A stretch of DNA of 64,000 nt from Salinimonas iocasae. Its GTDB lineage: Bacteria; Pseudomonadota; Gammaproteobacteria; Enterobacterales; Alteromonadaceae. A model generated the notes under the pieces. The model was not told the DNA's origin. It worked only from the letters and a program-made list of their open reading frames with translations, and searched no databases. Positions 21,611-29,633 of the stretch are shown piece by piece. Made by a program: the position numbers and the translations under genes. The stretch is from NCBI RefSeq assembly GCF_006228385.1, contig NZ_CP039852.1, forward strand, positions 1,752,001-1,816,000, in the 5' to 3' direction. The stretch's first letter is position 1. The number at the start of each line of letters is the position of its first letter.

Positions 21611-22350
21611 CGAAACAGCTTTCGCTGCCGGTCTCATTACCCGCTGATGAGACTTTTGACAGTTTTGTCAGTGCACAAAATCAGCAGCTTGTTGCTCTGC
21701 TCAAAACAATATACCAGCAAACGCCGGACTGGTCAGCCGTTCCGTCGTTACAGTTTCTTGCCTCCGGCTCGCTGCCTATGATAAACATCGTGGGTGGCGA
21801 AGGTCAGGGTAAAAGTCATCTGCTTTACGCACTCGCTCACCGTCTTAGTGCGCGAGGTGTCAGTCACATCTATCTCAATTGCAACCAACTGGCTTCGCTT
21901 GAACAGCAGATTCTGGAGGGATTAGAGAATCTCAGTGTCATTGCGTTAGATAATATAGATTGCGTTCGTCAGAACGCTCACTGGGAAGAGGCTGTATTTG
22001 ACTTGTTCAACCGGATTATGGAGAAAAGAAATACGGTTGTGATATGCAGCAGCAGGCAGATGCCTGCTAATACAGGCTTCGCACTACCCGATCTGGAATC
22101 CAGGCTTCAATGGGGAACAACATTTTTTCTGAAGCGGCTGGGTGATGATGCGCGAAAACAAGCGGTCAGGTATCGGGCTGAACAAAAAGGCCTGATGTTC
22201 TCTGATGCGGCACTGACCTTTGTGTTAAACCATTACGACCGGAACCTAAAAAGTCTTATGTGTTTGCTTGAGCGCCTGGATGCACGCTCGCTGCAGGAAC
22301 AGCGCAAGATCTCTATATCGATGATTAAGCGTGAACTAAATCTGGATTAG
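21598..22350 (+). CDS. hda: DnaA inactivation factor Hda
   Basis: AAA+ protein that, bound to the DNA-loaded beta clamp, triggers DnaA-ATP hydrolysis and so limits re-initiation. The TTG at 21598 is the only plausible start; GAAGGA stands 11 nt upstream inside the DUF2066 gene. Residues 7-12 (QLSLPV) form the clamp-binding motif. The P-loop is GGEGQGKSHLL (66-76), with the canonical lysine, and the Walker B-like strand is VIALDNIDCV. At 250 residues it is slightly longer than the E. coli form (about 233-248). A non-ATG start recalls E. coli hda, whose start is CTG. Low initiation efficiency would keep Hda scarce (inference). Confidence 0.9.
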   Translation: MERIAKQLSLPVSLPADETFDSFVSAQNQQLVALLKTIYQQTPDWSAVPSLQFLASGSLPMINIVGGEGQGKSHLLYALAHRLSARGVSHIYLNCNQLASLEQQILEGLENLSVIALDNIDCVRQNAHWEEAVFDLFNRIMEKRNTVVICSSRQMPANTGFALPDLESRLQWGTTFFLKRLGDDARKQAVRYRAEQKGLMFSDAALTFVLNHYDRNLKSLMCLLERLDARSLQEQRKISISMIKRELNLD

Positions 22351-24242
22351 TCCTTCTCTACAGGTAAAGGAAGCCAGCGCTCAAATACAGGCTCTTTAGT
22401 TACGCGTAACTCCTTGAGGGCTTGTTTTTTATGATATTCCTTACTGGTAGAGAGCACTACCGTATCACGCCAGCTTTCTGACTCAGGAAGCATTAGCGGA
22501 GGAGGCATATCTGACTGAGCCTGTCCCGTATCTATTGCCGGCAGTACACTTTCGACAACAAAAGCTGCACGAGGCTGGACAGACTGTTCACTGATGCGGT
22601 TTCGCTGTGCCCACGTAATAAGCAATTCACCGTTCTCCACCGTTTCTTCAGTAAAAATACCTATGTCAGCATCTGCACCCAGTCGGTAAAGCATCATAAA
22701 GCGTTCAAAGAGCGTAGCGAAATCTTCTCTGTAGGTGTAGTAACCATACATTGAGACGGCGTTATCCTGTTCGAACCAGGTGGCGATATCCTGAGCAGTA
22801 TAATTACGTTGCGACTGGGTACTTTGCGCCCCCCCGTAACTGACCTGGGCAAGGGCTAGCAGCTGTTCTGAGATAAGGGGGTAGTCACGGGCAAGTGTAT
22901 CTGATGTCATCGCATGATTATTAGCGTAACGCAGCGGTGAATCAGAGCCCCGCAAGGTCGACCAGCTAGCCATAGGAAAGACATCGTTGGCATGCGCCAG
23001 TTCATGATAGAGTAACCAGGTGAGTGAAGCTTCAAGTTGCTCTTCACTTCGGGTTGCCCGTTTGGCGCGCGACAGACCTGGTTGTGGGTAATAATATTCA
23101 CCCTCTTTTATGTATCGCCAACTGGTGCGATAGGCCAGTTCATCATCAAACCCACTTCTGTAATCAGGTTCCGTATTTAATGTGTCCCGCTGTGCCGGTA
23201 ATAACCATACATTGCCCGCATCAAGATAAATAGCACCGGTAGCACTCCAGTAAAATGAAGGGCGGATATCGTAACTTATGACCACAGCAGTGGTCGCGCG
23301 CAGCAAGTTGATGATATCTGGCCCGGCCTGTGAAGAATTCAGGAATTGCTCGAACGCCTCACCCATCCAGTCATGAGAAACTAGCACTCTGTCCATGATA
23401 TCTGAAGTGGTAGGCGCGTCAGTTTGCTGACCCAGCAGCGGCAGTCGGTTAAATTCACAGGAGCGGGCCACCGTGGCGGTATAGATACAATCTTCGAGCG
23501 CCTGCTTCCAGGGGCTTTGGGGGTTATAGGCGTGGATAAGTGACGTGGGGTAGAGATCACTACCGGGAAAAAATGCATCAGCGTCGACGGGGGTATCATT
23601 AACAACTACCCACACGGTATCGGTTCCACTGGTACCATCTTCGTAGCTGACCTGAGCATCAAACGATAACAGTGTGTCTTTTAAAACAGAAGGAGCCTGA
23701 AAAAACACATCGTTATAAATCGAGTGCCCCTGACTGTATTTAAGCGCTACAAAAGGCCCGCTGGTTTGCTCCCAAGCTATATTTTCAACCGTTTTGTCGG
23801 CGAGTGTATCGACCCGTAACGATACTTTACCAAACTCCACAACTTCATGCGTTAATCGTGTTATAGCAGCAGGCGCCGGTGCCTGAGCAACTTCTATCTG
23901 GCCGTCAGCGGTTAGCGATTTTCCATCCCCACTACGGGCATTAACCTGCCAGGTTATAACGCCATTCTCAGACGCTGTGAAGCCAATTGCCTGGCTGTGT
24001 GGTGCAAGTGGCTGAGCGTTGCCCGACACCGTCCAGCTCACCTGAGTAAGGGGACTACCATCGCTGGCAATAACAGTAAGTCCCACGCTATCGCCGACAA
24101 CGACATTACTATCGCCGGTAACATTCAAAGTAACGGGCGCTGAATCAGGTGTTCCGGGTTCCTTGTTTTCACCGTTCGGAGACGAGCCACCGCCACCGCA
24201 GGCACTAAGAATAAATACTGTTGTAAGGATTGACCATCTCAT
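22347..24242 (-). CDS. Lipoprotein with Ig-like N terminus and HExxH metallopeptidase motif
   Basis: Predicted 631-residue lipoprotein. The ATG at 24242 opens a short signal ending in lipobox LSAC, followed by a Gly/Ser/Pro-rich linker. Residues about 35-230 look like two or three beta-sandwich (PKD/Ig-like) units. The C-terminal part holds HELAH (413-417) in WLLYHELAHAND, a zinc-peptidase motif, with possible third ligands in the later YREDFATLFERF segment. I do not recognise the peptidase family with certainty. It is the last gene of the arsC-wrbA-DUF2069 cluster, 13 bp after the DUF2069 stop, and its stop overlaps that of convergent hda. Substrate unknown. Confidence 0.75.
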   Translation of the reverse strand: MRWSILTTVFILSACGGGGSSPNGENKEPGTPDSAPVTLNVTGDSNVVVGDSVGLTVIASDGSPLTQVSWTVSGNAQPLAPHSQAIGFTASENGVITWQVNARSGDGKSLTADGQIEVAQAPAPAAITRLTHEVVEFGKVSLRVDTLADKTVENIAWEQTSGPFVALKYSQGHSIYNDVFFQAPSVLKDTLLSFDAQVSYEDGTSGTDTVWVVVNDTPVDADAFFPGSDLYPTSLIHAYNPQSPWKQALEDCIYTATVARSCEFNRLPLLGQQTDAPTTSDIMDRVLVSHDWMGEAFEQFLNSSQAGPDIINLLRATTAVVISYDIRPSFYWSATGAIYLDAGNVWLLPAQRDTLNTEPDYRSGFDDELAYRTSWRYIKEGEYYYPQPGLSRAKRATRSEEQLEASLTWLLYHELAHANDVFPMASWSTLRGSDSPLRYANNHAMTSDTLARDYPLISEQLLALAQVSYGGAQSTQSQRNYTAQDIATWFEQDNAVSMYGYYTYREDFATLFERFMMLYRLGADADIGIFTEETVENGELLITWAQRNRISEQSVQPRAAFVVESVLPAIDTGQAQSDMPPPLMLPESESWRDTVVLSTSKEYHKKQALKELRVTKEPVFERWLPLPVEKD

Positions 24243-24255
24243 CTGACTACTCTTT

Positions 24256-24672
24256 TTACTGCTCTTCAAAACGGGACTTTTCTTTTTTCATTTCCTGCTT
24301 GAGCTTGGGTAATGACAGGCCCAGTTCTCTACCACGAAGTCGGGCGAACATACTGCAACCAACAAACATAACACTGCTCAGGATTATTTCGATACCGGCA
24401 AACCAGCGCTCTGCAGGAATCGCATACGCAATCGTGATACCGTGAATAATATAGAACAGTGTGATGAAGTTTACCCACGCGTGGGTGTATGGTTTTGCCT
24501 TGAAAATGCCACGCATCGGTAACAACAGCGGTACAACGTAAAGTAAAAAAATAAATATCGGTGAGTAAGGTTGCGCGTCACGAAGCCCTGTATGCCAAAT
24601 TATCACCCACATCAGAAGCAGCAGATAACTAATCAACGCAATATTACGATACGTTCTTGTCCGGGAATGCAT
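24256..24672 (-). CDS. DUF2069 integral membrane protein
   Basis: Predicted 138-residue inner membrane protein with about four helices (for example LISYLLLLMWVIIWHTGL, FIFLLYVVPLLLPMRGIF, ITLFYIIHGITIAYAI, IEIILSSVMFVGCSMFA) and a basic/charged C-terminal tail. It fits the DUF2069 family, of unknown function. Its ATG overlaps the wrbA stop by one base (TAATG), so the two are translationally coupled. Confidence 0.85.
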   Translation of the reverse strand: MHSRTRTYRNIALISYLLLLMWVIIWHTGLRDAQPYSPIFIFLLYVVPLLLPMRGIFKAKPYTHAWVNFITLFYIIHGITIAYAIPAERWFAGIEIILSSVMFVGCSMFARLRGRELGLSLPKLKQEMKKEKSRFEEQ

Positions 24673-25265
24673 TACTTGGATTTTTCCAGTTGAAGGGTCA
24701 GGGTTGCCAGGCGCTGACCCAGCGCCATCGCCAATTGTTTTTCGTGCTCGCTCAGTCCATTGTTATCCAGACCACTGACGTGGCTTGCACCATAAGGCGT
24801 GCCACCAGTCTGGGTATCGTGCAGTGCTGATTCGCTGTAGGGAATACCGCAAAATATCATCCCGTGATGAATAAGGGGAATAGCCATGGTGAGCAGCGTT
24901 GTTTCCTGACCACCATGCATACTGGCGCTTGAGGTAAATACTGAGCAAGGCTTGTCTATCAGCGCGCCCTTCAGCCATTCCTCACTGGTGCTATCCAGAA
25001 AGTGCTTTAACGGGGCAGCCATATTGCCAAATCGGGTAGGACTTCCCATGGCCAGCCCGGCACACTCATTCAGGTCAGCTTTTGAAACGAAGGGTGGACC
25101 GTTCTCCGGTACATGCTGTATCTCGCTGGACTGATAGTCCCTCAGTGGGGGTACAGTACGAATTCTTGCCTGACAGGGTGTTTTTTCTATCCCCTTTGCT
25201 ATTTGCCGGGCCAGCGCCTCGGTGGTGCCATGGCGACTGTAATAAAGCACCAGAATGTCAGTCAT
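24672..25265 (-). CDS. wrbA: NAD(P)H:quinone oxidoreductase, WrbA family
   Basis: Flavodoxin-like FMN enzyme that reduces quinones by two electrons, protecting against redox cycling. The 197-residue protein shows the FMN phosphate loop SRHGTTEALA, the GSPTRFGNMAAPLKHFLD segment that binds the ring, and SSASMHGGQETTLL. Its start overlaps the arsC stop by one base and its stop overlaps the DUF2069 start, so arsC-wrbA-DUF2069-lipoprotein form a tight operon. Confidence 0.92.
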   Translation of the reverse strand: MTDILVLYYSRHGTTEALARQIAKGIEKTPCQARIRTVPPLRDYQSSEIQHVPENGPPFVSKADLNECAGLAMGSPTRFGNMAAPLKHFLDSTSEEWLKGALIDKPCSVFTSSASMHGGQETTLLTMAIPLIHHGMIFCGIPYSESALHDTQTGGTPYGASHVSGLDNNGLSEHEKQLAMALGQRLATLTLQLEKSK

Positions 25266-25618
25266 TACAAAATTTCCAGCACAGATTCAGGCGGACGACC
25301 TATTCGGGCTTTATGTTGCGTAAAAACGATAGGACGTTCGATCAATTTTGGATATTGCACCATAGCCGCTAATCCCTGTTCCTTACTTACCTGACCTTTC
25401 TGAAGACCCGCTTCCTTAAACTCAGCTTCCTTCACACGCATCATCAGCTCAATATCGTCAATGGGGAGTTTATCGAACAAATCTGACAGTGACTGCTTAT
25501 CCAGAGGGGCTTTAAGATACTCAATAACATTGGGGGCAACCCCTTTATCCTGGAGTAATTGCAGTGTCTGGCGACTTTTCGAGCAGCGCGGGTTATGCAG
25601 GATGTTTATCTGAGACAT
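25265..25618 (-). CDS. ArsC-family glutaredoxin-dependent reductase (YfgD-like)
   Basis: Predicted 117-residue thioredoxin-fold protein of the ArsC/Spx superfamily. The active-site loop is HNPRCSKSRQTL, with the catalytic Cys at 12, and the anion-site arginine region reads ERPIVFTQHKARIGRPPE. Its place near hda and bepA matches E. coli yfgD, whose arsenate reductase role is unproven, so a different small-molecule or protein disulfide role is possible. It leads the wrbA operon and diverges from tlpA; no ars regulator or pump is nearby. Confidence 0.88.
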   Translation of the reverse strand: MSQINILHNPRCSKSRQTLQLLQDKGVAPNVIEYLKAPLDKQSLSDLFDKLPIDDIELMMRVKEAEFKEAGLQKGQVSKEQGLAAMVQYPKLIERPIVFTQHKARIGRPPESVLEIL

Positions 25619-25702
25619 AGATGTTCCGTATTGTTTTTGTCCAGTGATAAAGGCAAGCTAGATAAATAAACTTCAGGTCACTGTCTTTGAAAAAGTAAGT
25701 AT

Positions 25703-26224
25703 ATGACTATGCAAGGCAAAAAGAAAAACTTCAAGCATACGGGGGTAGGGAAAAAATTACTTTTTTTTACTGTCGGACTACTGGCACTAACAGGCGGGAT
25801 TCTGGTGAACAGCGAGTCCGAACCAGACTTTACCACGGTATCGGGCCAGCACTATAACTGGGAAGCATTAGAAGGGCAGTGGGTTGTACTAAACTATTTT
25901 GCGCCCTGGTGTGCACCGTGCCTCAACGAGATGCCGGAGCTTAATAATTTTGCTCGCGCGGTACCTGCTGATACCCGCATGTTTATTATTAATTACGATC
26001 CCGCAGACAAAATTAAAGCGAGTGCGCTAAAAGAAAAATACAGCATCGATGCTGAGATGATTATATCGCTGCCAGCCCCGCGCATGCCCATGCCACCGCC
26101 AGCAGCCTTGCCGGCTACCTATATTGTTAACCCACAGGGGGAAATAGCACGACAAATACGTGGGGAAGTCAGCGAAACGAAATTACGTGAGGTGCTAGAG
26201 CGGCTAAAATCACAAGCGCTTTAG
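25703..26224 (+). CDS. TlpA-like thioredoxin-fold protein, membrane anchored
   Basis: Predicted 173-residue thiol-disulfide protein. A basic N terminus and one uncleaved helix (about 18-35) place the domain in the periplasm. The redox motif is WCAPC (Cys 70 and 73), followed by the cis-proline region ALPATYIV and a GEIARQIRG strand, typical of TlpA/ResA proteins that keep cysteines reduced, for example for cytochrome c assembly. It diverges from arsC and converges on bepA with a 15-bp overlap of 3' ends. Its target is not indicated by context. Confidence 0.85.
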   Translation: MTMQGKKKNFKHTGVGKKLLFFTVGLLALTGGILVNSESEPDFTTVSGQHYNWEALEGQWVVLNYFAPWCAPCLNEMPELNNFARAVPADTRMFIINYDPADKIKASALKEKYSIDAEMIISLPAPRMPMPPPAALPATYIVNPQGEIARQIRGEVSETKLREVLERLKSQAL

Positions 26225-27673
26225 CCGCTCCTCATCATCGCGGAGTTGTTTGATTCGGGCACGGATTTTTTGCTTTTCCAGGTGACTTTCGCCGGTAAAG
26301 TTATAAGCAAACTGAAGCTCATCAATGGCTCGCTGATATGCACCGTTAAGCGCGTAAACTTCGGCTTTACTCTGATGCATATCTTTACGGTCCCGTGAGC
26401 GCTTATAGGCTTCAGTGAGCAGCTGGTAGGCTACTTCATACTCTTCGTTAACCATCAGAAAGTCTTTTAAGATAAGAATCGCCTGCTGATACTGGCCGCC
26501 TTCTATCAGTGCATTGGCCTGGTTTAGAGCCAGTACCTGATTACGGGGTGTGCGACTAAGATGAGGTGCCAGTCGCTGGGTAGCTTCCTCATATTTTTCT
26601 TCGGCCAGTGATATATCTGTCGCCGCATCCAGATAGAATAGATTTTCTTCATGTTCATCCAGAAGTGACTCAATAATGGGGCGTGCCAGTTGCGGTTTAT
26701 TGTTGCGCAGGTAGGCCAGCGCTAAGCCATATCGGGCGGCTTCAGCCATTGGGAAATCATTTTTCTCAACAGCCGCCTGAAAATATTCAAGGCTGAACTT
26801 TTCATCAAAAGTATAGCGAGCCATTATTCTTGCCCGAGCAAGATGAAATGCCAGATTTTTGGGCAGATTGACCCGCTCATAATTTGCGGCCCGTGCGCGG
26901 GCATCGGCAATTCTTGATTCTGTCAGCGGATGCGATAAAAGCCGCGCCGGAGGCCGGGAAACTAAACGGTATTGCTCATTCAGGGTTGAGAAAAATCCCG
27001 CTGCAGCATTCGGGTCAAACCCGGCGCGGGCTAGCATAGTGATACCAATACGGTCTGCTTCTTCTTCATTAGAGCGGGTGTAATCGATAGCCATTTGCGC
27101 CGATGCAGCCTGTGAGCTGGCCAGGGCAGCCATACCTGCTTCAGGACTGGCCAGAGCAAGTAGAAGTCCGCCTACCATGGATGCTAAAGCCAATGGCGCA
27201 GAGCGCTGCTGAGCCTGCATCTTTCTGGCAAGGTGACGTTGCGTGACGTGGGCAACTTCGTGAGCCAGAACGGATGCCAGCTCACTTTCATTTTTCGCAT
27301 TGTGAATCAGGCCCGAGTGAACACCGATATGACCGCCGAAAAACGCAAAGGCGTTGATAGCACCATTGTTTACCCAGAAAAACCGAAACGGAAACTTGGC
27401 ATTGTCTGCATGGATGACCAGGCGGTTACCTAAGTCCTGCAGGTATTCGTCCAAAACCGGGTCCATGATAAGCGGTGCCTGACCACGGATTTGGCGCATC
27501 ATGACATCGCCAAGTATCTCTTCTTTATCTAATGACAGCGCATTAGATGCGACCACGCCAATTTCCGGCAAAGCATTTTTATTTTTATAGCTTGCATCCT
27601 GCGCCACCACAGACAGACTGCATGCTAACAATAGCAGACCTGCCGTAATGCTTTTTTTCACTAATGATCTCAT
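26210..27673 (-). CDS. bepA: Periplasmic M48 metalloprotease and chaperone BepA
   Basis: Outer-membrane quality-control protease that helps assemble LptD and degrades stalled outer membrane proteins. The 487-residue protein has a signal peptide (cleavage after VVAQ or nearby), the zinc motif HEVAH (138-142), the third ligand region NEEEADRIG (Glu 203 fits the ExxAD pattern) and a C-terminal half of TPR-like helices (about 290-475). Length and layout match E. coli BepA (YfgC, about 487). It is followed in other genomes by perM, here divergent. Confidence 0.93.
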   Translation of the reverse strand: MRSLVKKSITAGLLLLACSLSVVAQDASYKNKNALPEIGVVASNALSLDKEEILGDVMMRQIRGQAPLIMDPVLDEYLQDLGNRLVIHADNAKFPFRFFWVNNGAINAFAFFGGHIGVHSGLIHNAKNESELASVLAHEVAHVTQRHLARKMQAQQRSAPLALASMVGGLLLALASPEAGMAALASSQAASAQMAIDYTRSNEEEADRIGITMLARAGFDPNAAAGFFSTLNEQYRLVSRPPARLLSHPLTESRIADARARAANYERVNLPKNLAFHLARARIMARYTFDEKFSLEYFQAAVEKNDFPMAEAARYGLALAYLRNNKPQLARPIIESLLDEHEENLFYLDAATDISLAEEKYEEATQRLAPHLSRTPRNQVLALNQANALIEGGQYQQAILILKDFLMVNEEYEVAYQLLTEAYKRSRDRKDMHQSKAEVYALNGAYQRAIDELQFAYNFTGESHLEKQKIRARIKQLRDDEERLKRL

Positions 27674-27933
27674 TACGCCCTTTACAGTGAGTACCGCCTA
27701 AGTGATTACCAGCTTAGAGCAGTGATATATCCATAGAGTTTCATTTTTATTGCGATTTATCATTTTGCCGCAGCATTATCCGATTTGCCACCGCAAACCT
27801 GCCTTACATCAAATTAAATGGTACTAAACAGTTGTCGGTCCTGAATTTTCTGCCACCGCCATATTGTCAGTTGCTCTGATTTACGGCATAACCTATGATG
27901 CGTGCTTTAATCGTTCACACCTGAGTTTTCTAC

Positions 27934-29010
27934 ATGAGTTTGATAAGCGTCTTCGGACGTTGGTACCGTCGCAAGTTCTCTGATCCTGATGCAGCAATGT
28001 TGCTGATTCTGATTATTCTGACCACTGCTGCCTTACTGTTGTGGGGCGGACTTATCATGCCGGTGCTGGTAGCCGCTGTTATTGCCTATCTTCTTGACTG
28101 GCCGGTCAGTCGAATGGTCAGACTCGGGCTGGGCCGGACCATTTCCTGCGTGCTGGTACTCATGGGATTTGTCATTATCAGTATTCTGCTATTGGTCGGC
28201 CTGATGCCGGTTATTTCACGCCAGAGCATTAACCTCATTCAGGAAACACCACTAATCTGGCAAAAAGCGCAGGACTGGATTTTAACCTTACCGGAAAAAT
28301 ACCCTGATTATGTTCAGGTTTATCAGATTCATCAGATGATGGAAGGGTTGAACGATAAACTTGTGGAGGTGGGTGAGCAACTTATCTCCGCATCTGTCAG
28401 TTCACTGGGAGATGTCGCAGCGTTGCTGGTTTATCTGATTCTGGTGCCGTTGATGGTGTTTTTCATGCTGAAAGACAAAATGTTTTTTGTCCATAGCATA
28501 TCTTCTGTGCTGCCTCGTGAAAGACGACTTATTACGCAGGTCGGGCAGGAGATGAATATTCAGATAGCCAATTATATTCGCGGTAAAGTTATCGAGATAG
28601 TAATTGTCGGCGCTGTGTCCTGCATTACCTTTGTGCTGATGGATTTACGGTATGCAATGCTATTGGGGGTACTGGTAGGACTTTCAGTGTTGATTCCGTA
28701 TATCGGCGCTGCAGTGGTCACCATTCCGGTAGCGGTTGTGGCGATGTTCCAGTGGGGAATTACTCCCGAGTTCTGGTACCTGATGATCGCCTACAGCATT
28801 ATACAGGCGCTTGATGGCAACCTGCTGGTTCCGGTGCTTTTTTCTGAAGCAGTCAGCCTTCATCCGCTTTACATCATCATCGCCGTGCTGTTCTTTGGTG
28901 GTTTATGGGGCTTCTGGGGGGTATTTTTCGCCATCCCGCTGGCCACTTTGGTCAAAGCCTTAATTACCGCCTGGAGCAGCAATCCTCCGGCTCAGCAACA
29001 CCCAGCCTGA
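27934..29010 (+). CDS. perM: PerM/AI-2E family transporter
   Basis: Predicted 358-residue inner membrane protein with about eight helices: a pair near 22-85, one near 160-178, and a C-terminal group 215-350 containing the family block LVGLSVLIPYIGAAVVTIPVA and FFGGLWGFWGVFFAIPLATLVKAL. It belongs to the UPF0118/AI-2E exporter family. Position between bepA and bcp/gcvR matches E. coli perM (yfgO-like). The true substrate is uncertain; AI-2 export has been shown for some members, Na+/H+ exchange for others. Confidence 0.88.
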   Translation: MSLISVFGRWYRRKFSDPDAAMLLILIILTTAALLLWGGLIMPVLVAAVIAYLLDWPVSRMVRLGLGRTISCVLVLMGFVIISILLLVGLMPVISRQSINLIQETPLIWQKAQDWILTLPEKYPDYVQVYQIHQMMEGLNDKLVEVGEQLISASVSSLGDVAALLVYLILVPLMVFFMLKDKMFFVHSISSVLPRERRLITQVGQEMNIQIANYIRGKVIEIVIVGAVSCITFVLMDLRYAMLLGVLVGLSVLIPYIGAAVVTIPVAVVAMFQWGITPEFWYLMIAYSIIQALDGNLLVPVLFSEAVSLHPLYIIIAVLFFGGLWGFWGVFFAIPLATLVKALITAWSSNPPAQQHPA

Positions 29011-29019
29011 AAGACCTTA

Positions 29020-29045
29020 GGTGGCCCGTGCTAAAACGGGTCACC
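29020..29045 (+). terminator. Hairpin after perM
   Basis: GGTGGCCCGT (29020-29029) pairs with ACGGGTCACC (29036-29045) with one G-T pair and a 6-nt loop, 10 bp after the perM stop. The following sequence is only moderately T-rich, so it is a weaker terminator candidate. Confidence 0.55.
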
Positions 29046-29097
29046 GTCTGTTATGCATTCTTCATTTTTTGGTAAATCTATCTTTGGGGTATATCAG

Positions 29098-29122
29098 TAT
29101 AAACCTTGATTTAATCAAGGTT
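29098..29122 (+). promoter_or_regulatory. Perfect 21-bp palindrome over a -10 box before the Mo-hydroxylase operon
   Basis: AACCTTGATT (29102-29111) and AATCAAGGTT (29113-29122) are perfect reverse complements around one T. A candidate -10, TATAAA (29098-29103), abuts the left arm, and no good -35 is seen at normal spacing. The site lies 46 bp before the first gene and has the size and symmetry of a dimeric regulator operator. The regulator is not in the window. Confidence 0.6.
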
Positions 29123-29168
29123 ATTCCCTTTTTCTGATGTATTGGGCATATCCGATAAGGAGAACTCC

Positions 29169-29633
29169 GTGATCGCATTTACGCTCAATGATCAGACCAT
29201 ACAGTATGATGGCGACCCGAATACACCACTGCTTTGGGTAATCAGAGACCGTGCCGGGCTCACCGGTACAAAATATGGCTGCGGTATTTCGCAATGTGGT
29301 GCCTGTACCGTTCATGTAAACGGTATGACGAAACGAAGCTGTGTTACCCCTGTGTCCGGCATTGCTGACCAGCATGTAACGACAGTCGAAGGCGTAGAGG
29401 GTAAGGAAGCAGAGGCCATTCAGATAGCCTGGATTGAGAAAGATGTTCCCCAGTGTGGTTATTGCCAGTCTGGTCAGGTAATGTCAGCAGTTGCTCTGCT
29501 TAAGCAAAAGCCCAATCCCTCTGATGAAGATATTGATAATGCAATGGCCGGTAATATTTGTCGCTGTGCCACCTATCAGCGTATCCGGCAGGCTATTCAT
29601 TCTGCCGCCAGGCAGATGGAGGATAGCGAATGA
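29169..29633 (+). CDS. 2Fe-2S subunit of a molybdenum hydroxylase (isoquinoline 1-oxidoreductase alpha type)
   Basis: Predicted 154-residue electron-transfer subunit. The GTG at 29169 is chosen because AGGAG lies 7 nt before it; the protein then begins MIAFTLNDQ, as in the family. The N-terminal plant-type cluster uses Cys 38, 43, 46 and 58; the C-terminal cluster uses CGYC (96-99) and CRC (131-133). It passes electrons from the molybdopterin subunit encoded next. The gene overlaps that subunit by 4 bp (ATGA), and the cytochrome gene follows. The whole unit is typical of xanthine oxidase family aldehyde or N-heterocycle dehydrogenases; the substrate cannot be told. Confidence 0.92.
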   Translation: MIAFTLNDQTIQYDGDPNTPLLWVIRDRAGLTGTKYGCGISQCGACTVHVNGMTKRSCVTPVSGIADQHVTTVEGVEGKEAEAIQIAWIEKDVPQCGYCQSGQVMSAVALLKQKPNPSDEDIDNAMAGNICRCATYQRIRQAIHSAARQMEDSE

